Part shown: in pieces, positions 6,157 to 8,688 of the stretch
How the letters are laid out: the number at the start of each line of letters is the position of its first letter
How positions within the stretch are numbered: position 1 is the first letter of the stretch
From: Crocinitomicaceae bacterium
Lineage (GTDB): Bacteria > Bacteroidota > Bacteroidia > Flavobacteriales_D > Crocinitomicaceae
Reading direction: 5' to 3'
Length of the DNA: 8,688 bases
Assembly (NCBI GenBank): GCA_015662935.1
Contig: DQTF01000025.1
Span: forward strand, 1-8,688
Translations under genes and position numbers: made by a program
The notes under the pieces: generated by a model
Told to the model about the DNA's origin: nothing
The model's database searches: none
The model's input: the letters and a program-made list of their open reading frames with translations, nothing else

Positions 6157-7527
6157 TTACCGATTCCCCAATTCTCCAATCACTCTTTTAAAATCACGAA
6201 TGATTTCTTGTCGATTAGATTCCTGCTTACTTATTGTCTTCCCATTTACAATCGTCTCCAATTGATTCGTTGCATCTGCTGTATAAATGATTGCAGAGCT
6301 GAGTTTTTCGTTAGAACTTGTTGCTAGTAAAGGCGCATCTGCATCCAAAATCAAAGCGTTCATTTTTTCTCCTACTTTAAAATACTGCGTTTCAAAGTTA
6401 TTCATTGCTTTTCTACCAGAAATTGTTGCCATGTTGATTGCGAAATCTCCTGAATTCCCTTCTGTTGATGAATTAAAAATATTTCTTTTGTGAGAAATCA
6501 ATCGTTGCCCGTAATCCAATAAACGCAATTCTTCTAAGGGATTAATTCCGATGTGAGAATCTGTTCCAATACTCCATTTTCCACCGTTTTTTTGATAGTT
6601 AGAAAGAGGGAAGAGGCCATCACCTAAGTTTCCCTCGGTAGTTGGACAGAGAACAACATTCGCTTTACTTTTTGCAATTCCAATTGTTTCTTGTTCTGTT
6701 AAATGTGTTGCGTGTACCAAATGAAACCGGTCAGATAATTCTACATTCTCTAACAACCATTCTACGGGTCTTTTACCCAAATAAGCAAGTGAATCTTCAA
6801 TTTCTTTGAGTTGTTCAGAAATATGAATGTGAAACGGAATGTCTTGAGGGCCATTTTTTGCAACCTCTGCAATGTCAACTGGATCAACACCTCGCATGGA
6901 ATGGATGCCTATGGCAATGTTTGCTCCTTCGAAATATTGACAAGCATTTTTACTCGCTTCTAATAACTTATAATAATCATCAATGCTTGGAGAAATGAAT
7001 CGTTTTTGATCTTTGGTTGCATCCTTACCAAAACCGCCTTTTTGATAAAAAATAGGAGTGAGGGTAATGTTAATGCCTGCTTTTTCAGCTGCAGCGATCA
7101 TTCGAGAGCCCATTTCTGCAAGGTTATCGTATTGATTTCCATTTTTATCGTGATGTACGTAATGAAACTCTGCAACATTTGTGTAACCGTGGCGAACCAT
7201 TTCAGAATAGAGCATAGCTGCGATGGCTTCCATTTGCTCTGGAGATACACTCAACGCTAAGTCATACATCGCTTTTCTCCATGACCAAAAATCATCAGAG
7301 GTGTGTGTGACATCGTGCACTTCCGCCAATCCAGCCATTGCATATTGGAAAGCATGAGAATGTGCATTTTGAAATCCTGGCAAAGCAAAGCCGTTGATTT
7401 TAGTCGCAGTAGAATCAATACTGTTATTCTCAATGGAAGTAATAATTCCATTTTCATTGCAGGATACAAGAACGTTATCGTCCCATCCTTGATTTTGAAG
7501 AAGTTTTTTGAATAAAAATCTGTTCAT
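6157..7527 (-). CDS. hutF: Formimidoylglutamate deiminase
   Basis: HutF is an amidohydrolase-superfamily enzyme (EC 3.5.3.13) that hydrolyses N-formimidoyl-L-glutamate to N-formyl-L-glutamate and ammonia, the fourth step of the five-step histidine pathway. The 456 residues match the usual length (about 450). Visible motifs are the metal-binding HxH in GFQNAHSHAFQ (H56, H58), IHSMRGV (H209), the third metal ligand in FHIHISEQ (H235) with catalytic glutamate E238, FHLVHATHL (H272), LCPTTEGNLGDG (293-304), and the metal/catalytic aspartate D323 in GTDSH. E238, H272 and D323 line up with the catalytic residues described for the Pseudomonas aeruginosa enzyme with a constant shift of about three positions. 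An NAHSHAFQ-type motif and TTEGNLGDG separate HutF from related guanine/cytosine deaminases. The gene starts 62 bases after hutG and is followed by the unknown exported gene. A TAATTGTG near 7551-7558 could be a weak internal promoter box. Confidence 0.95.
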   Translation of the reverse strand: MNRFLFKKLLQNQGWDDNVLVSCNENGIITSIENNSIDSTATKINGFALPGFQNAHSHAFQYAMAGLAEVHDVTHTSDDFWSWRKAMYDLALSVSPEQMEAIAAMLYSEMVRHGYTNVAEFHYVHHDKNGNQYDNLAEMGSRMIAAAEKAGINITLTPIFYQKGGFGKDATKDQKRFISPSIDDYYKLLEASKNACQYFEGANIAIGIHSMRGVDPVDIAEVAKNGPQDIPFHIHISEQLKEIEDSLAYLGKRPVEWLLENVELSDRFHLVHATHLTEQETIGIAKSKANVVLCPTTEGNLGDGLFPLSNYQKNGGKWSIGTDSHIGINPLEELRLLDYGQRLISHKRNIFNSSTEGNSGDFAINMATISGRKAMNNFETQYFKVGEKMNALILDADAPLLATSSNEKLSSAIIYTADATNQLETIVNGKTISKQESNRQEIIRDFKRVIGELGNR

Positions 7528-7564
7528 CTTTGATTAATTTTTTTTACGAGCACAATTATTTATT

Positions 7565-7583
7565 ATTCGTGCATTCGTGGCAA
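7565..7583. repeat. Short tandem repeat ATTCGTGC/ATTCGTGG, possible fragment of a dispersed intergenic element
   Basis: Two 8-base copies, ATTCGTGC (7565-7572) and ATTCGTGG (7573-7580), are followed by CAA in the 62-base gap between hutG and hutF. Nearby ACGAGCAC (7546-7553) can pair imperfectly with GTGC-at-TCGT (7570-7578) on either strand. No T-tract follows on the minus strand, so it does not look like a terminator for hutG. Similar CACGAAT-type sequences recur between genes in some Bacteroidota genomes, but this statement is from memory. Confidence 0.35.
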
Positions 7584-7589
7584 TTATTT

Positions 7590-8393
7590 TCAACCTAACT
7601 GCTTCAATAATTGACTAAAAGTTTTCTTTAAAACAATTCTAACTTTATTTGCTCTTACTTCATTGAATTGCATTTCTTCATCATTCATATAAAGAATTTT
7701 ATTCATTTCTAATTGCAATGCGTGAATATTACTTTCAGGATGTCCGAAGAAGCGAGTGATGTGTCCGCCTTTAAAAGGAGTGTTGTGACTCACCTCAAAT
7801 TCTCCTGAGCAAAGATTAGAAAGAGTAGTGCTAATTAATTGTGAATCAGCTGTTTTTCCATCGTTGTTTCCGAGGATCATATCTGGAAAGAATTCTTTTC
7901 GAATAGTCGGGACACTTCTTCTGATAGAATGTGCATCCCATAAAAGAACCTTGCCAAATTCTCTTTTTCGTTCTTCGAGAAGTGAAATTATTTTCTGGTA
8001 ATAGGGCCAGTAATATTTTACTAACCTTCGCTCAACTTCTGCTTGATTGGGTATTTTATCTTCTGAAATATAGATGTCTTTTCCGAAGAAGTCAGTTGTT
8101 GTAGTTAAACCTGTTATTATTCTTCCGTCATCATAAAGTGGAGCACTTTCTGGATCTCTGTTCAAGTCAATGACCCAGCGACTGTATTTCGCATAAATAA
8201 TGGTGATTCCCATTTCACTTGCAAAATTGTAGAGTTCATGCACAAACCAATCCGTGTCATCAGGATTAGCCATCATTTCAGGAACGTAATCTCCTTTTAA
8301 TTCTTCAGGAAATTCAGTTCCGCAATGGGGAACACTTAAAATAAAAGGAACTTTCTTCGTTTTCGGTTCTATGATGATGAATGGCTCTGACAT
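7590..8393 (-). CDS. hutG: N-formylglutamate amidohydrolase
   Basis: This enzyme (EC 3.5.1.68) splits N-formyl-L-glutamate into L-glutamate and formate, the last step of the five-step histidine route; it takes the product of HutF. The 267-residue product has the family blocks (numbered from ATG 8393): FILSVPHCGTEFP with H23, DDTDWFVHEL (45-54), YSRWVIDLNRDP (70-81), LLWDAHSI (150-157), LGNNDG (174-179), GGHITRFFGHP (209-219) and ALQLEMN (225-231). The reading frame can be extended six codons to a TTG at 8411, but that TTG forms the end of a TACCTTTG promoter box, so ATG 8393 is chosen. The name hutG follows Pseudomonas usage; in Bacillus hutG denotes a different enzyme. It is the first of the leftward hut genes in the window. 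Confidence 0.93.
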   Translation of the reverse strand: MSEPFIIIEPKTKKVPFILSVPHCGTEFPEELKGDYVPEMMANPDDTDWFVHELYNFASEMGITIIYAKYSRWVIDLNRDPESAPLYDDGRIITGLTTTTDFFGKDIYISEDKIPNQAEVERRLVKYYWPYYQKIISLLEERKREFGKVLLWDAHSIRRSVPTIRKEFFPDMILGNNDGKTADSQLISTTLSNLCSGEFEVSHNTPFKGGHITRFFGHPESNIHALQLEMNKILYMNDEEMQFNEVRANKVRIVLKKTFSQLLKQLG

Positions 8394-8408
8394 GGGATAT
8401 TGTTTTGA

Positions 8409-8416
8409 CAAAGGTA
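8409..8416 (-). promoter_or_regulatory. Candidate -7 promoter box (TACCTTTG) of hutG
   Basis: Read on the minus strand, TACCTTTG matches the Bacteroidota -7 consensus TAnnTTTG. It lies 15 bases upstream of the hutG ATG at 8393, so the transcript leader would be only about ten bases. No clear TTTG is seen at the -33 distance, which may mean weak basal activity or dependence on an activator. It falls in the 51-base gap after the YHS gene, so hutG can be expressed apart from it. Confidence 0.5.
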
Positions 8417-8444
8417 ATAAATTGAGAGTGAGTAGAACTGAAAA

Positions 8445-8688
8445 TTACAACTTCTTCCATTCTTTATCTGCCTTCTTTCTCATAGCATTCTCTCCATCTT
8501 TACTCCAAGTATCAAGTGTATTGTTAAAGAAAGCATTGTAGAATAAATACAATTCTCCATTATGTAATTGGAAGGTCTTTGGATTTATCTTCACTTTAGA
8601 ACCGTTAAAAGCCATTGCATAAGCACACCAACCTCCATATTTCGGAAGGTATTTTTTAGGGGCAGTAAGAAAAAGTTGTAAGTTTTCA
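8445..8688 (-). CDS. YHS-domain protein, C-terminal part (cut by window edge)
   Basis: Hand translation of the minus strand gives 80 residues ending at the TAA at 8445-8447; the N-terminus is beyond the right edge. Visible are LTAPKKYLPKYGGWCAYAMA, then GSKVKINPKTFQLHNGELYL, FYNAFFNNTLDTWSKDG and a lysine-rich end (KKADKEWKKL). This is the pattern of small exported Bacteroidota YHS-domain proteins (YGGxCAYGM ... VDPxxFxxxxGxLYLFYN). The domain is thought to bind metal through its cysteine, but the physiological role is not established. It is on the same strand as hutG, 51 bases upstream, with a separate promoter candidate in between, so a functional link to histidine use is doubtful. The domain call is confident; the full length and any signal peptide cannot be seen. 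Confidence 0.85.
   Translation of the reverse strand, partial: ENLQLFLTAPKKYLPKYGGWCAYAMAFNGSKVKINPKTFQLHNGELYLFYNAFFNNTLDTWSKDGENAMRKKADKEWKKL

Noticed and set aside
7006..7515. Plus-strand and alternate-frame open frames inside hutF (7006-7260, 7303-7515, 7257-7469)
   Set aside because: hutF has a full set of catalytic motifs across this stretch, and the other frames show no protein-like features.
8394..8411. TTG start six codons upstream of the hutG ATG
   Set aside because: The TTG is the last part of the TACCTTTG promoter box; ATG 8393 is downstream and fits the family length.
1..8688. CRISPR array, insertion sequence, tRNA or rRNA gene, phage or defence system
   Set aside because: No regularly spaced repeats, transposase or integrase motifs, cloverleaf-like sequences or defence-type domains were found on either strand.

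Overview
This window is AT-rich DNA that looks like a member of the Bacteroidota, probably order Flavobacteriales. Three things point there: promoter boxes of the TAnnTTTG (-7) and TTTG (-33) type, mostly A-rich leaders without clear Shine-Dalgarno sites, and short secretory leaders ending in FAQ/FSQ. A Fluviicola/Crocinitomicaceae-like host is a guess from gene style, not a demonstrated assignment.

Left part (1-1627): the N-terminal third of a RecQ DNA helicase runs off the left edge on the minus strand, starting at a GTG. Diverging from it is a complete branched-chain aminotransferase gene (ilvE) with a clear Bacteroidota promoter and a strong intrinsic terminator.

Middle part (1628-4931, plus strand): an orphan LuxR/NarL-type response regulator is followed by a tight three-gene unit. 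That unit encodes a secreted protein, an ECF sigma factor (start overlapping the preceding stop as TAATG) and a single-pass membrane protein that is the likely anti-sigma factor. It looks like a cell-surface signalling module. The secreted protein carries a segment resembling the soluble C-terminal part of DUF2723 membrane proteins, and its role is unknown.

Right part (4921-8688, minus strand): a histidine-utilisation group is transcribed leftwards as hutG (N-formylglutamate amidohydrolase), hutF (formimidoylglutamate deiminase), a small unknown exported protein, then hutD. HutF and HutG together perform the last two steps of the five-step histidine degradation route (formiminoglutamate to formylglutamate to glutamate plus formate). 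hutH, hutU and hutI are not in the window. The unknown exported gene between hutF and hutD is markedly more AT-rich than its neighbours. Upstream of hutG lies the 3' end of a YHS-domain protein gene. hutD and the putative anti-sigma gene converge and overlap by 11 bases at their 3' ends.

Most of the window is ordinary housekeeping and catabolic DNA. The parts most likely to hold something undescribed are the secreted protein / ECF sigma / membrane protein unit and the unknown exported gene inside the hut group. No RNA genes, insertion sequences or CRISPR arrays were seen.
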